From positions 9,769,524 to 9,833,523 of the forward strand of contig OY725488.1 of NCBI GenBank assembly GCA_963281255.1: a stretch of 64,000 nt of DNA. The letters run 5' to 3'. The notes below the pieces were generated by a model. It made no database searches. It was not told where the DNA came from and saw only the letters and a list, made by a program, of their open reading frames with translations. This document shows positions 54,344 to 64,000 of the stretch, in pieces. Both the position numbers and the translations under genes were made by a program. The stretch comes from Aphrocallistes beatrix. Taxonomy: Eukaryota; Porifera; Hexactinellida; Sceptrulophora; Aphrocallistidae. Every line of letters begins with the position of its first letter. The stretch's first letter is position 1.

Positions 54344-55911
54344 TACTTCTTAGTATATGATGAGTATTTTGCTTATTATTTGGTGTATTGTTCTATTTAG
54401 TTGTATCTCTATATTCAGTGTATAGGTTGTTATCTTCTTTTGTTATAAATATTGATTGTAATAATTGGACTATTTTGAATGAAATATTGCATTATTCCTA
54501 CACAAGATATTCTATTAAATGTGTAGAGAGGAGAATATAGTTTATTTGTAATGGATTGGTAGCTCAGTCACCCGACTTCATATCTCATACTTACACCTCC
54601 TCTTACCATATCAATGTAGTATCTCTTAGTGTTTAGTATTCTTTGAGATATCAACCAAGGAGAGAAAAGAATTTGAGCACATCATTAGCTCACATACAAA
54701 TTGTACTAAAATGGGCTAATTCATGAAGAGGACTTCTAAACGCTATTGAATTCAGCTAATCCGATTTCAGATTCGAATAATCCTTACTATTAAAACGATT
54801 TTTGTTTATATATACATGTAATGAATTGATTGAAGAAACTGCTAGGCAAAGAAAGCAGATTTTTGGCATGTGGGAGTCATTTGGCTATGGCTGTAATAAG
54901 TTCTGACTTCAGATGAAAATATCGACTCATTATGAAATTATGACGTCATTGTCACATTTTATAATTATACTTTTTTTATTTACTATAACTCAGTCATTTT
55001 AGATAATATATATATATATTATCGATAAAAAGCTGAAATTTTGATGATATAAGCATAATCAGGATAATTTAACATCTATACGTAGAATATCTAAGAGATA
55101 GGTAGAAATCTACTATGCAGTTAATCACGTTTAATTGAGACACCTGTTAATCGGAAATTCGCTTCATTAGGACAAATCTTCAGCAACGGAATAGTTCCTT
55201 TTGAAAGAAAAAGGGCAAAAAATCGAATTTCGATGTGTCTCAGTTTGATTTTCCAATGTAGTATTAGCTAACACAGGCTTTGTACTTTCCTGCCATAAGT
55301 GCCATAGAAAATGACTGGATTGTAGCAAATGGGAAGCGGACAGTTATAATATTTCTCACACTTCTCAGTACACTTACTAGACTGCTATTTGTCTCTTGAT
55401 CGCTTTTGGATGCCAAAAGTTCGATTTCATAGAATATAGCTGAGGATTGAAGTTTTGTTTTACAAATGTGATGGATCACTCATTGAATTTTTGTGAATAA
55501 GTAACCTTCAAGGAGGTGCCTCATTATTAATTCAATAATTATCCCAAAGTTTCTCTACAAACAGAAACAAACTACTCCAAAGTTTTTCAGAATCTAAAGA
55601 ATAATTCAATTGACCGCTATCTAATCGATCGTGTCAGAGCTATACTATTCAAAATCCAGAAAATTTCTAATTCATCGTCATAATTATCCAGAATCGACTT
55701 AACAACTAAGAAACCTCGACTTTGGATGGAAACGCGATCTTTGGTCACATGAATCTCTCTTTGAACATTTGCATCCAAACAGACATGATTTGGGACTTTT
55801 CTATCACTTAAGTTGAAGGCTGAGCTAATAAGAAAAACTTCACTGGTGATTATGAAGAGATTATAATAATGTTGTGGAGAACTTCCAATGAAATAGTAGT
55901 ATATAAATATA
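54344..55911. other. Gene-free stretch with truncated H2 element
   Basis: An H2 Helitron-like 5' end (TCCTTACTATTAAAACGATT, 54779 onward) runs into the GACGTCATTG block to about 55080 and is truncated. A 106-codon minus-strand frame at 55617-55937 is not recognised. No supported gene. Confidence 0.4.
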
Positions 55912-57399
55912 GCAAATTTAGTTGCGTAGATGTTCATGCAATTTGATTAATTCAAATGTAATTGCTAATTAAATGTAATTAATATAACGCAATTGCTATT
56001 GCAATTTAATTAATACAAATGAAGTTGCTAATGCAATTTGACAAATACAGTTACATTCAAAAATATGAAAATCCTACTTCAAAGAGATTTTTTCTGACAT
56101 TATTACTTCAGTGAATTTGAAGTGATAACATTAATTTCTTACATAATTTGCAGAAGAGAGCAATTAAGGTTTAGAATGATTGCAAAAGTTCTGATGGCAT
56201 CGGGGTTGTTACCTGAGATGAATGAACTCTGGGGCAAACATCTTGAGCAATCATTATGATACAATGATCACGGGGCTAATTCCAAATTCAGGTGTGTTTC
56301 CATAATGTAGATTTAGTGGAGTTAGGACTTCTCATAGGATTCAGTGGCGTAACGTCTCCTGCTAAGACATAATATGGAACCGATACACCTTGTGGGAGGA
56401 TTGAATAATCACTCCACTGGGAACCTGAAGGCTGAGCAAGGCCTCTAGATAAAGATGCAAGTGGCGAATCCCTCAGATTCCGCAGGAACGATTTCAATAT
56501 TTCAGCGATCCTAATTACAGATTTTCGAGACTTCTGATCCAAAAGGTCAGAGTAACGGTAACTTTGGATGTGAGATGTTTTTAACCTAACATCTGAAATG
56601 TGAATAATCGTGAGATATAGTAAATAGAATCACCAACAGTGTTTGCGAATCGTGATATAATGTGAAAAAATGGAATTTTCATATGTTGTGTTGAGCTTAC
56701 ACGTCGTAGAATGTCTACTATGGGAGCCTGAAGCGCACCCGATTGCCTTTCGGTGGAGCAGTGACCCTTCACTCCAGCAAATTAGATCGCATAATTGTAT
56801 CAATTTGTATGATTTAATTTAATAATAGTCTTTGGCTCTTTTAGAGTCTTTGATATTCCCAGCTGTTTGAACAAGAGTGCTCGTTCACTTTGTTTGTACT
56901 ATATAAATCGAGTTTTAATAAATTTATTGAATCCACAAACAAATATTAGAGCGACCTCGTTTTAAGCATTGATACAAAAAATGGAAAGGATTTAAGAAAA
57001 AGTAATTTAGCGAATATATCTTCTACCGTCTGTTCTACAGATGTCTTGATTTTGAATAAATGGATTAGATCGTGTTTTACCTCTAAGCAGAAATGTATAA
57101 GAAAGTCGCAATGGATTGGATTTCATACCGAGGATATTTTCCTGTTCACTAATAGTTTGTCAGATTGAGTTATTATTCAATTGAGATTAAAGTTACAACA
57201 AGTAAATAGAGGTGAGTTTATTAAAATAATAATGGGGGAAGTCTTATGGAAAAGAAGAAAATCGCAATGGAAACCTTGCTTTGAAACATCTTTTTTATTT
57301 AACATCTGAATGGCAGAACTCACTTCCATGGAAATTTCGTCTACGGAATATTCGTCAGTCGAATTTTGTCCCTCAGGAATTTCATACCTGGAATTTTAG
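55912..57399. repeat. Tandem unit U1 of astacin upstream sequence
   Basis: Begins at about GCGTAGATGTTCATGCAATT and is repeated directly by U2 with an offset of 1455 bp in the core (e.g. 56288 and 57743). It contains an 84-codon minus-strand frame (56288-56542) nearly identical in both units. The frame does not resemble a known protein. Confidence 0.85.
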
Positions 57400-58857
57400 C
57401 AAATATATTTGCGTAGATGTTCATGCAATTTGATTAATTCAAATGTAATTGCTAATGAAATGTAATTAATATAACGCAATTGCTACTGTAATATAATTAA
57501 TACAGTTACATTCAAAAATATGAAAATCCTACTTCAAAGAGATTTTTTCTGACATTATTACTTCAGTGAATTTGAAGTGATAACATTAATTTCTTACATA
57601 ATTTGCAGAAGAGAACAATTAAGGTTTAGAATGATTGCAAAAGTTCTGATGGCATCGGGGTTGTTACCTGAGATGAATGAACTCTGGGGCAAACATCTTG
57701 AGCAATCATTATGATACAATGATCACGGGGCTCATTCCTAATTCAGGTGTGTTCCCTTAGTGTAGATTTGGTGGAGTTAGGACTTCTCATAGGATTCAGT
57801 GGCGTAACGTCTCCTGCTAAGACATAATATGGAACCGATACACCTTGTGGGAGGATTGAATAATCACTCCACTGGGAACCTGAAGGCTGAGCAAGGCCTC
57901 TAGATAAAGATGCAAGTGGCGAATCCCTCAGATTCCGCAGGAACGATTTCAATATTTCAGTGATCCTAATTACAGATTTTCGAGACTTCTGATCCAAAAG
58001 GTCAGAGTAACGGTAACTTTGGATGTGAGATGTTTTTAACCTAACATCTGAAATGTGAATAATCGTGAGATATAGTAAATAGAATCACCAACAGTGTTTG
58101 CGAATCGTGATATAATGTGAAAAAATGGAATTTTCATATGTTGTGTTGAGCTTACACGTCGTAGAATGTCTACTATGGGAGCCTGAAACGCACCCGACTG
58201 CCTTTCGGTGGAGCAGTGACCCTTCACTCCAGCAAATTAGATCGCATAATTTTATCAATTTGTATGATTTAATTTAATAATAGTCTTTGGCTCTTTTAGA
58301 GTCGTTGATATTCCCAGCTGTTTGAACAAGAAGTGCTCGCTCACTTTGTTTGTACTATACAGATCGAGTTTCAGTTGTATAAATTTATTGAATCCGAAAC
58401 AAATATTAGAGCGACCTCGTTTTAAGCATTGATACAAAAAATGGAAAGGATTTAAGAAAAAAGTAATTTAGCGAATATATCTTCTACCGTCTGTTCTACA
58501 GATGTCTCGATTTTGAATAAATGGATTAGATCGTGTTTTACCTCTAAGCAGAAATGTATAAGAAAGTCGCAATGGATTGGGTTTCATACCGAGGATATTT
58601 TCCTGTTCACTAATGGTTTGTCAGATTAAGTTATTATTCAATTGAGATTAAGGTTACAACAAGCAAATAGAGGTGAGTTTATTAAAATAATAATGGTGAA
58701 TGTCTTATAGAAAAAAAGAAAATTGCATTGGCAAATTTGCTTTGAAACATCTTTTTTATTTGAACATCGGAATGGTAGAACTCGCTTCCATGGAAATTTC
58801 GTCCATGTAATGTTCGTCCGCCGAATTTTGTCCCTCAGGGATTTCACACCTGGAATT
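57400..58857. repeat. Tandem unit U2 of astacin upstream sequence
   Basis: Direct repeat of U1 with few differences. A third beginning (58858 onward) leads into the astacin promoter. A diverged inverted copy is at ~61240-61860 and another direct copy at 62685-63500. Confidence 0.85.
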
Positions 58858-59119
58858 TAGCAAATATATGTGCGTAAATGTTCATGCAGTTTGATTAATT
58901 CAAATGCAATTGCTAATGAAATTCGATAAATACAGTTACATACAAGAATAAGGAAATCCTGCTTCAATTATATTCTAGCTGACATGATTACTTCATTGAT
59001 GTTGAGTGCTAATATTAATTTCTCACATAATTTGCAGAAAAGAACCTGTAGTGTTGGATCAGTAGCTGACCATTATAAGAGTAACAAAGTATGAAATACC
59101 AAAAATGAAAAAAAGTCAG

Positions 59120-59127
59120 TATAAATA
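59120..59127 (+). promoter_or_regulatory. TATA box of the astacin gene
   Basis: TATAAATA within AGTCAGTATAAATA, 75 bp before the ATG. The same AGTCAGTATAAATA precedes the second astacin (63552-63560). Confidence 0.65.
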
Positions 59128-59194
59128 GCCAGAAATGATACTAAACGATACTAAAGTGAAGATACAATAAAGTTGGAACCAATACATGTACAAA

Positions 59195-60472
59195 ATGGAG
59201 ATTATGATGCTAACTACCATCATCCTAATAGTTAGCGGTAAGTTGAAACTTACTATTATAGTGAACGAATCCTAGATTCATCAAAATTTTTCTTTCATTG
59301 TAGCGGTCACCATCAGTGCACTCCCTTTGAAGCTGAATGAGGAGAACTCCAGTCTACTAGCAGAGGATGGACTGTTTGAAGGAGACCTGAAGATTCCTGA
59401 ATCCCTCATCCGTGCACACTACAACCTGAGCGAGATACACGGACAGGAACTAGACAGTAATAGGAACAGACGTGCAGCGGGACACAACATTGATCTGTGG
59501 GTGAATGGAATTGTTCCATACATCATTTCGTGCGCGTTTCCTTCAAATAATCAAGCTTTGATCCGTTTCGCAATGGATCGTTGGGAGAACACAACTTGTC
59601 TTCAATTTGTGCCTCGTAGGAGTTACCATAGCGACTACATTTACTTCCAAAATTCAAACGACGGATGCTATTCGTATGTAGGTAGGAAAGGTGGTAAACA
59701 AATCATCAATTTAGAGCGAAACTCAAAGTGTGGGAGTAGGTTTGGTACAATCCTGCATGAGATTGCACATGCTACCGGATTTTGGCATGAGCAAGCTAGA
59801 CCAGACCGTGATAACTATGTTAGAATAATTGATGAAAATATCAAAAGTGAGGGAGAAAGACAGTTCATGAAGCGAAATGATTTTGATGTTGACTATCAAG
59901 GTACATCGTATGATTATGGTTCAATAATGCATTATCCTGAAAGAGCCTTTGTGATAAATTCATGCGATGATTGCAAAACCATTGAAGTTTCCAATGAGGA
60001 GGCCTATGAAGCGCAAGGTAGTCCGAAATTGGGTCAGAGGACAGGTCTAAGTTCTTCTGATATTCAGCAAATGAATCGCCTTTATTCTTGCTCAGGGCCA
60101 GGTGTGTGTGGGATTCTCACTGTTGTAGTGAGGCATGGTAGGAATCTAGAGGAGGCCAGTGATTTTGGGATTTTCAGACCGGATCCATATGTTGAAATAA
60201 TTGCGGTCGATAATCGGGGCATTCATCATAGAAAGGTGACAAATTATGAAAGTAATACTCGAGACCCAGATTGGAATGAAATCCTCCGCTTCACTCGATC
60301 TCATTGGCAGTTTTTTCGAATCAAAGTGTGGGATAGTGATTTGGGTACTGCCGATGATCCAATGTCAATGTCTGAGACAGTTGTCGCCATACCAGGTTCT
60401 CATACCTTTCAAAAACATTGTGATGGCACGAGTTGCTCTGGGTATATCATATATAACTATAGCATTGTGTGA
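59195..60472 (+). CDS. Secreted astacin metalloprotease with C-terminal C2 domain
   Basis: Exons 59195-59237 and 59304-60472, with a 66-bp GT-AG intron in phase 1, give 403 residues. Signal peptide about 1-20. The propeptide carries the aspartate-switch motif FEGD (39-42), and a basic RNRR (68-71) probably marks maturation. The zinc-binding motif is HEIAHATGFWHEQ (H166, H170, H176, with E167 catalytic), and the Met-turn is SIMHY (221-225, M223, Tyr ligand Y225). Six Cys in the catalytic domain fit astacin disulfides. From residue 283 a C2 domain follows (GILTVVVRHGRNL, RPDPYVEIIAVD, DPDWNEILRF, FRIKVWDSD...DD) with calcium-loop aspartates. All catalytic residues are intact. Astacins usually carry MAM, EGF, CUB or ShK tails; a C2 tail is unusual and could anchor the protease to membranes or matrix through calcium. 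AATAAA at 60671. Confidence 0.9.
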
Positions 60473-61239
60473 CACAAGCGAAGCATGTTTGTTTCTTTTC
60501 ATTATTTTGTTCGTGTTGTTTTTTAATACAAGTATAATAGGCTCTTTGCTACCCTAAACCTAGATATTATATTGTATTGCTGTTTGCTATTTCAATGTAT
60601 TTAGGGTATATTTATCTTTTCTTCTTTATACTATTAGATATTTTTTGTGAAAACTGTTGAACTTTATTTGAATAAATATGTGCTCTTCTTATGCAAGAAA
60701 TTTTGTTACCTGGACCGAACGGAGTGATAGTTTATGTAAGTACGTGAAAATCATAGGAATATTTTCGAAAAAAGTTATCATTATTCGTAGGTAATATATC
60801 ATTCATCTATGATGGTGGTAATTGCAGGAATGTAAGGGTATATACTTGTAGATGAGACAACTAAATCGAAATGCAGGAGAACGTCAGTTATCCAAACACA
60901 ATGGGGGTTCAGATAAGTGAAATATTCGAATAACATTCCAAAATGTGCTACCTTGTACCATTAATGCCATAATATACAATTGTGATAACTCGTTATATAT
61001 GCCATATGCCAAGCGAATGCCGAAAATACTTGATCTCACAATATGTGTTCGTCGGAGGCATTATTCGGGTTTCAGGATCCAAAGTAAACATTCTAAGGGG
61101 TGTTTAAGCCCAAACGCAACATATAAAAGCTCTACATTTCGCGTTTAATCACGAACGCTTTGTGATTCCTTTTACCATATCTCACGATTTAGTCACATTC
61201 CAGATATTAGTTTATAAACTATTTTACGTATAATTAGGA
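60473..61239. other. Gene-free 3' flank of the astacin
   Basis: No gene seen. A pogo-like end fragment around 60885-60935 (CAGTTATCCAAACACAATGG). Confidence 0.4.
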
Positions 61240-61860
61240 AACTGTATCCATCCTGGTTAATATCTCACATCCAAAGTTATATCTAGGCATCTTATGGATC
61301 AGAAGTCTCTAAAATCTGTAGTTCGAGTCACTAAATTGTTAAAATCGTTCCCGCGCGGAATCTGAGGGATTCGCTACCTGGGTCCCCTGGATATCTAGAA
61401 GCCTTGCGCAGTCTCCAGGTTCCCGTGAATTATTGTTCTCCACTAATCTGTACTATGGGATCCATCATGATCATTGTATTATGATAATTGATCAAGTTAT
61501 TTGTCTCCGAGTTTATTCAAATAAGATAACAACGCCAACTCTATCAGAACATTTGCAACCATTCCAAACTATAATGTATTTTTCTACAAATGAAGTGATA
61601 AATTAATGTTATCACTCCATCTTCAATGAAGTAATATTGTCAGTTAAAATCTTTGAAAAAATTTTTCTCATTTTTGTATGTAATTGTATTTATCAAATTG
61701 AATTTTTTATACGCATTAATTAAAGTGCATTAAAGATGATATTGTATTCATTAAATTGCAATTACAATTACGTTTGAATTGATCAAATTGCATGAACATT
61801 AAGCAATTATATTTACATATTTAGATACTACTATTTCAAAGAAATTTCCCATATTATCAT
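61240..61860. repeat. Inverted, diverged copy of the astacin upstream unit
   Basis: Reverse complement of parts of U1/U2, e.g. ATGGATCAGAAGTCTCTAAA against ATGGATCAGAAGTCTCGAAA read from U1. The small frame seen in U1/U2 is broken by a stop here. Confidence 0.7.
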
Positions 61861-61910
61861 ACTTATACATACATCTATTAACACCAGTACTAAAATGTAT
61901 CTATTCATGA

Positions 61911-62110
61911 AAGAGGGTTAATTCTAAACGGTATGGGATACAGCTAATCGGGTTCCAGATTCGAATAATGCGCATTCAAATTAGTTACAGGTTAATTTTT
62001 CCAATTGATCATTTATTCCTAACTTTTTGTAATTATTAATCAGCGCTATTTTATGCCACATACATCCATTATGACCACTATACATGATAGCAATGAATAC
62101 TTAGGGTGGC
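61911..62110. repeat. Interspersed repeat R1, copy 3 (partial)
   Basis: First ~200 bp of R1, ending near GATAGCAATGAATAC. Confidence 0.6.
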
Positions 62111-62139
62111 TAACGGTTTGCAAAAGAGAAGATTTTTTG

Positions 62140-62498
62140 CCAGTTCTGGAATCCCTGCAGTTTTTCTACTATAGCTATAATAAGTCATTTTAAGTGATAT
62201 AAGGCTGAAATTTTAATAGAATGTGTTTATTAATATATCTCATATATGATACAAAACTCATCTAAATATGATGACTCATCACTTTGTTGTAACGTCATCA
62301 TTACGCATCAAAATTTTGAAAATTGACAAATTTTGCAATTTTTCGAGCGATATCAAATATAACAGTAAGATAGGCATATTTAGAGATGTTATCTTCAATT
62401 ATAGCTAAATAATGGTGACCACAGGCGCCCAAAGGGCGTTTCTGGCGGACGCAAAATGTCCGCTAGCCGCGCAGTGCAAGCAAGCGAACCGCGCTTTT
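62140..62498 (+). mobile_element. Helitron-like H2, 3' portion
   Basis: Carries the ACGTCATCATTACGCATC block and the GC-rich 3' end CAGTGCAAGCAAGCGAACCG. The 5' terminus is missing. A second short piece follows at 62505-62680. Confidence 0.6.
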
Positions 62499-62684
62499 GT
62501 TTTATACATATTATACAACTATCATCAAAAATGAAGACTCATCCTCTGTAATGACGTCATCAATTATGCATTAAAACACTTTTAAACTGACAATTTTGAT
62601 GGTTTTGAGTAATATCGATTATAACAGTAAGACACTTAGAGATATTATATACTTTATAATTTATCCTTGTAAGCCCAATGGATT

Positions 62685-63500
62685 TTCACTCCAGCAAATT
62701 AGATCGCATTGCTTTATCAATTTGTGTGAATTACCGTCGACTCCGCTTAATAGACTCACATCGGCCATAGGGCATTTGCCCTGATTAAGCAGAGAAGTCT
62801 ATGAACTGAAAATATTTTGTAATTAGCTTATATCTGTTTGAGCTATTTTGGCTAGCCTAAGGTGGACTGCTTAAGCAGTTGACCCGATTAAAAAGTGATT
62901 CTATTAAGCGGAGTCGTGTGTAATTTAATAAAGGTCTTTGGCTCTTTCAGAGTGTTTGAAATACCCAGGTATTTGAATAACAGGTGCTCGCTCGCTTTGA
63001 TTGTGACTATATAGATCAAGCTTTAATCGTATAAATATATTGAATTCGAAAAAAATAATTGAGCGACCACGTTCTAAGCATTAATACAAAAAATGGAAAG
63101 GATAGGAAAAACTAATTTAGCTAATATGTATCTCTTCTATCGTCTGTTCTACAGATTTCTTGATTTTGAATAAATGAATTTGATCGTGCTTTATCTCTAA
63201 ACAGAAATGTATAGGAAGGTCGCCATGGATTTAATTTCATATCGAAGATTTTTCTTGTTCTCTAATAGTTTGTCAGATTGCGTTATTATTTAAGATCAAA
63301 ATTAGATATCCCCGAATTTTAGTAAATATATTTGCGTAAATGTTCATGCAATTTAATCAATATAGCGTAATTGCAATAGCAGTTTGATATAACAGTTACA
63401 TACAGGATTAAGGAAATACTAGATTTTAGATGACATGATTACTTCATTGGTTGAATGCTAACATTAATTTCTTGTACAATTTGCAGAAAAGAAGCCGTGT
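62685..63500. repeat. Astacin upstream block, copy U3
   Basis: Direct copy of the 3' part of U1/U2, split by the P1 MITE. It leads into the second astacin promoter. Confidence 0.75.
62734..62920. mobile_element. pogo/Tigger-like MITE P1, copy 3
   Basis: Inserted in the astacin upstream block between TTTGTGTGAATTA and TAATTTAATAAAGG, where U1 and U2 read through without interruption. Ends CCGTCGACTCCGC and GCGGAGTCGTGTG. Confidence 0.75.
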
Positions 63501-63642
63501 TGTATTTCAATAGTTGACCATTACAGTAAGTAACCAACATGAAAAAGTCAGTATAAATAACGAGAAATTATACTAAACGATACTCAAGTAAAGATACAAG
63601 ACAGTGGGAACCAATACGAGTACAGATACAAAAACGAAGATT

Positions 63643-64000
63643 ATGATATTACCTGGTGCAATCATCATTCTAATAGTTAGCAGTAAGTTAAACTTATTAT
63701 TAGATTGAACCAATTCTGGATTAATTAATTATTTTTTTGTAGCTGTCACCATCAGTGCACTCCCCTTAAAACTGAATGAGGAGAACTCCAGTCTACTGAC
63801 AGAGGATGGACTGTTCGAAGGAGATCTGAAGATTCCAGAATCTCTCATCCGTGCACACTACAATCTGAGCGAGATTGAGGGACTGGAACAAGGTAGCAAC
63901 GGGTACAGGCGTGCAGCAGGATGCAATGTTAATCTGTGGGTGAATGGAATTGTTCCATACGTCATTTCGTGCGAGTTCTCTTCAATTGTGCAAACTTCGA
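63643..64000 (+). CDS. Astacin metalloprotease 2, 5' part (runs off window)
   Basis: Exon 1 (63643-63682) gives a signal peptide ending IIILIVS. Its start is two codons downstream of the paralogue's because the first ATG (ATGGAG) is ACGAAG here. The 60-bp intron is GT-AG, phase 1. Exon 2 from 63743 gives VTISALPLKLNEENSSLL, the propeptide FEGD motif, an RRAAG-like maturation site (YRRAAGCNVNLWV) and the first part of the catalytic domain to the window edge. It is open throughout. The HExxH site lies outside the window, so activity cannot be judged. TATA box at 63552-63560. Confidence 0.85.

Noticed and set aside
1-64000. tRNA, rRNA and CRISPR arrays
   Set aside because: I looked for T-loop-like GGTTCGAATCC motifs with paired arms and for regular repeats with spacers and found none that hold up; the TTCGAAT hits at 24.2 kb belong to a MITE.

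Overview
The window is nuclear DNA of an animal. It carries an astacin metalloprotease, the C-terminal exon of replication protein A subunit 2, an AGPAT-type acyltransferase, DDX24-like helicase pieces, a Ty3/Gypsy fragment, a mariner fragment and many cut-and-paste MITEs. Base composition is AT-rich, with GC-rich islands only over the housekeeping-type genes. The introns that can be resolved are tiny or MITE-filled. Lineage-specific families (coiled-coil/NHL, 7TM, tectonin, astacin-C2) are expanded. Taken together this fits an early-branching animal, most likely a sponge. That last step is inference and I cannot fix a species.

Layout. 0.4-0.7 kb: last exon of RPA2. 1.9-3.0 kb: complete intronless LPAAT (AGPAT3/4-like). 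4-36 kb: a tandemly amplified locus with six copies of an intronless gene for a ~391-residue coiled-coil + six-bladed NHL propeller protein (intact at 7.3, 10.9, 15.1 and 30.5 kb; broken at 4.2 and 34.9 kb). It is interleaved with co-duplicated fragments of a DDX24-like helicase and of the LPAAT gene (6.2, 13.3, 19.3, 29.0 and 33.4 kb). 18.9-25 kb is a repeat-rich break in the array (mariner and Gypsy remnants, hAT and Helitron-like elements). 25.6 kb: an intact secreted tectonin-repeat lectin. 38.6 kb: an intact orphan seven-helix membrane protein, with a frameshifted paralogue at 45.3 kb. 40.7-42 kb: a broken, divergent NHL gene on the minus strand. 48.7-64 kb: a secreted astacin/C2 cluster made of a two-exon C2-only protein (minus strand), an orphan signal exon, a C2 fragment, a complete astacin-C2 protease at 59.2 kb and a second astacin running off the window end. 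Its upstream regions are repeatedly duplicated.

How the genes may work together. All NHL copies share about 200 bp of near-identical proximal promoter. In the intact copies it contains two sites resembling IRF-binding elements. The coiled coil is conserved while the propeller varies. With the secreted lectin and the secreted protease/C2 proteins, this looks like a fast-evolving accessory region that could serve recognition or defence. This is an inference from architecture, not a demonstrated function.

The duplicated loci act as natural empty sites for each other, so several transposon insertions can be defined to the base. Two Helitron-like insertions lie exactly between A and T without duplication, and hAT-like MITEs have 8-bp duplications.
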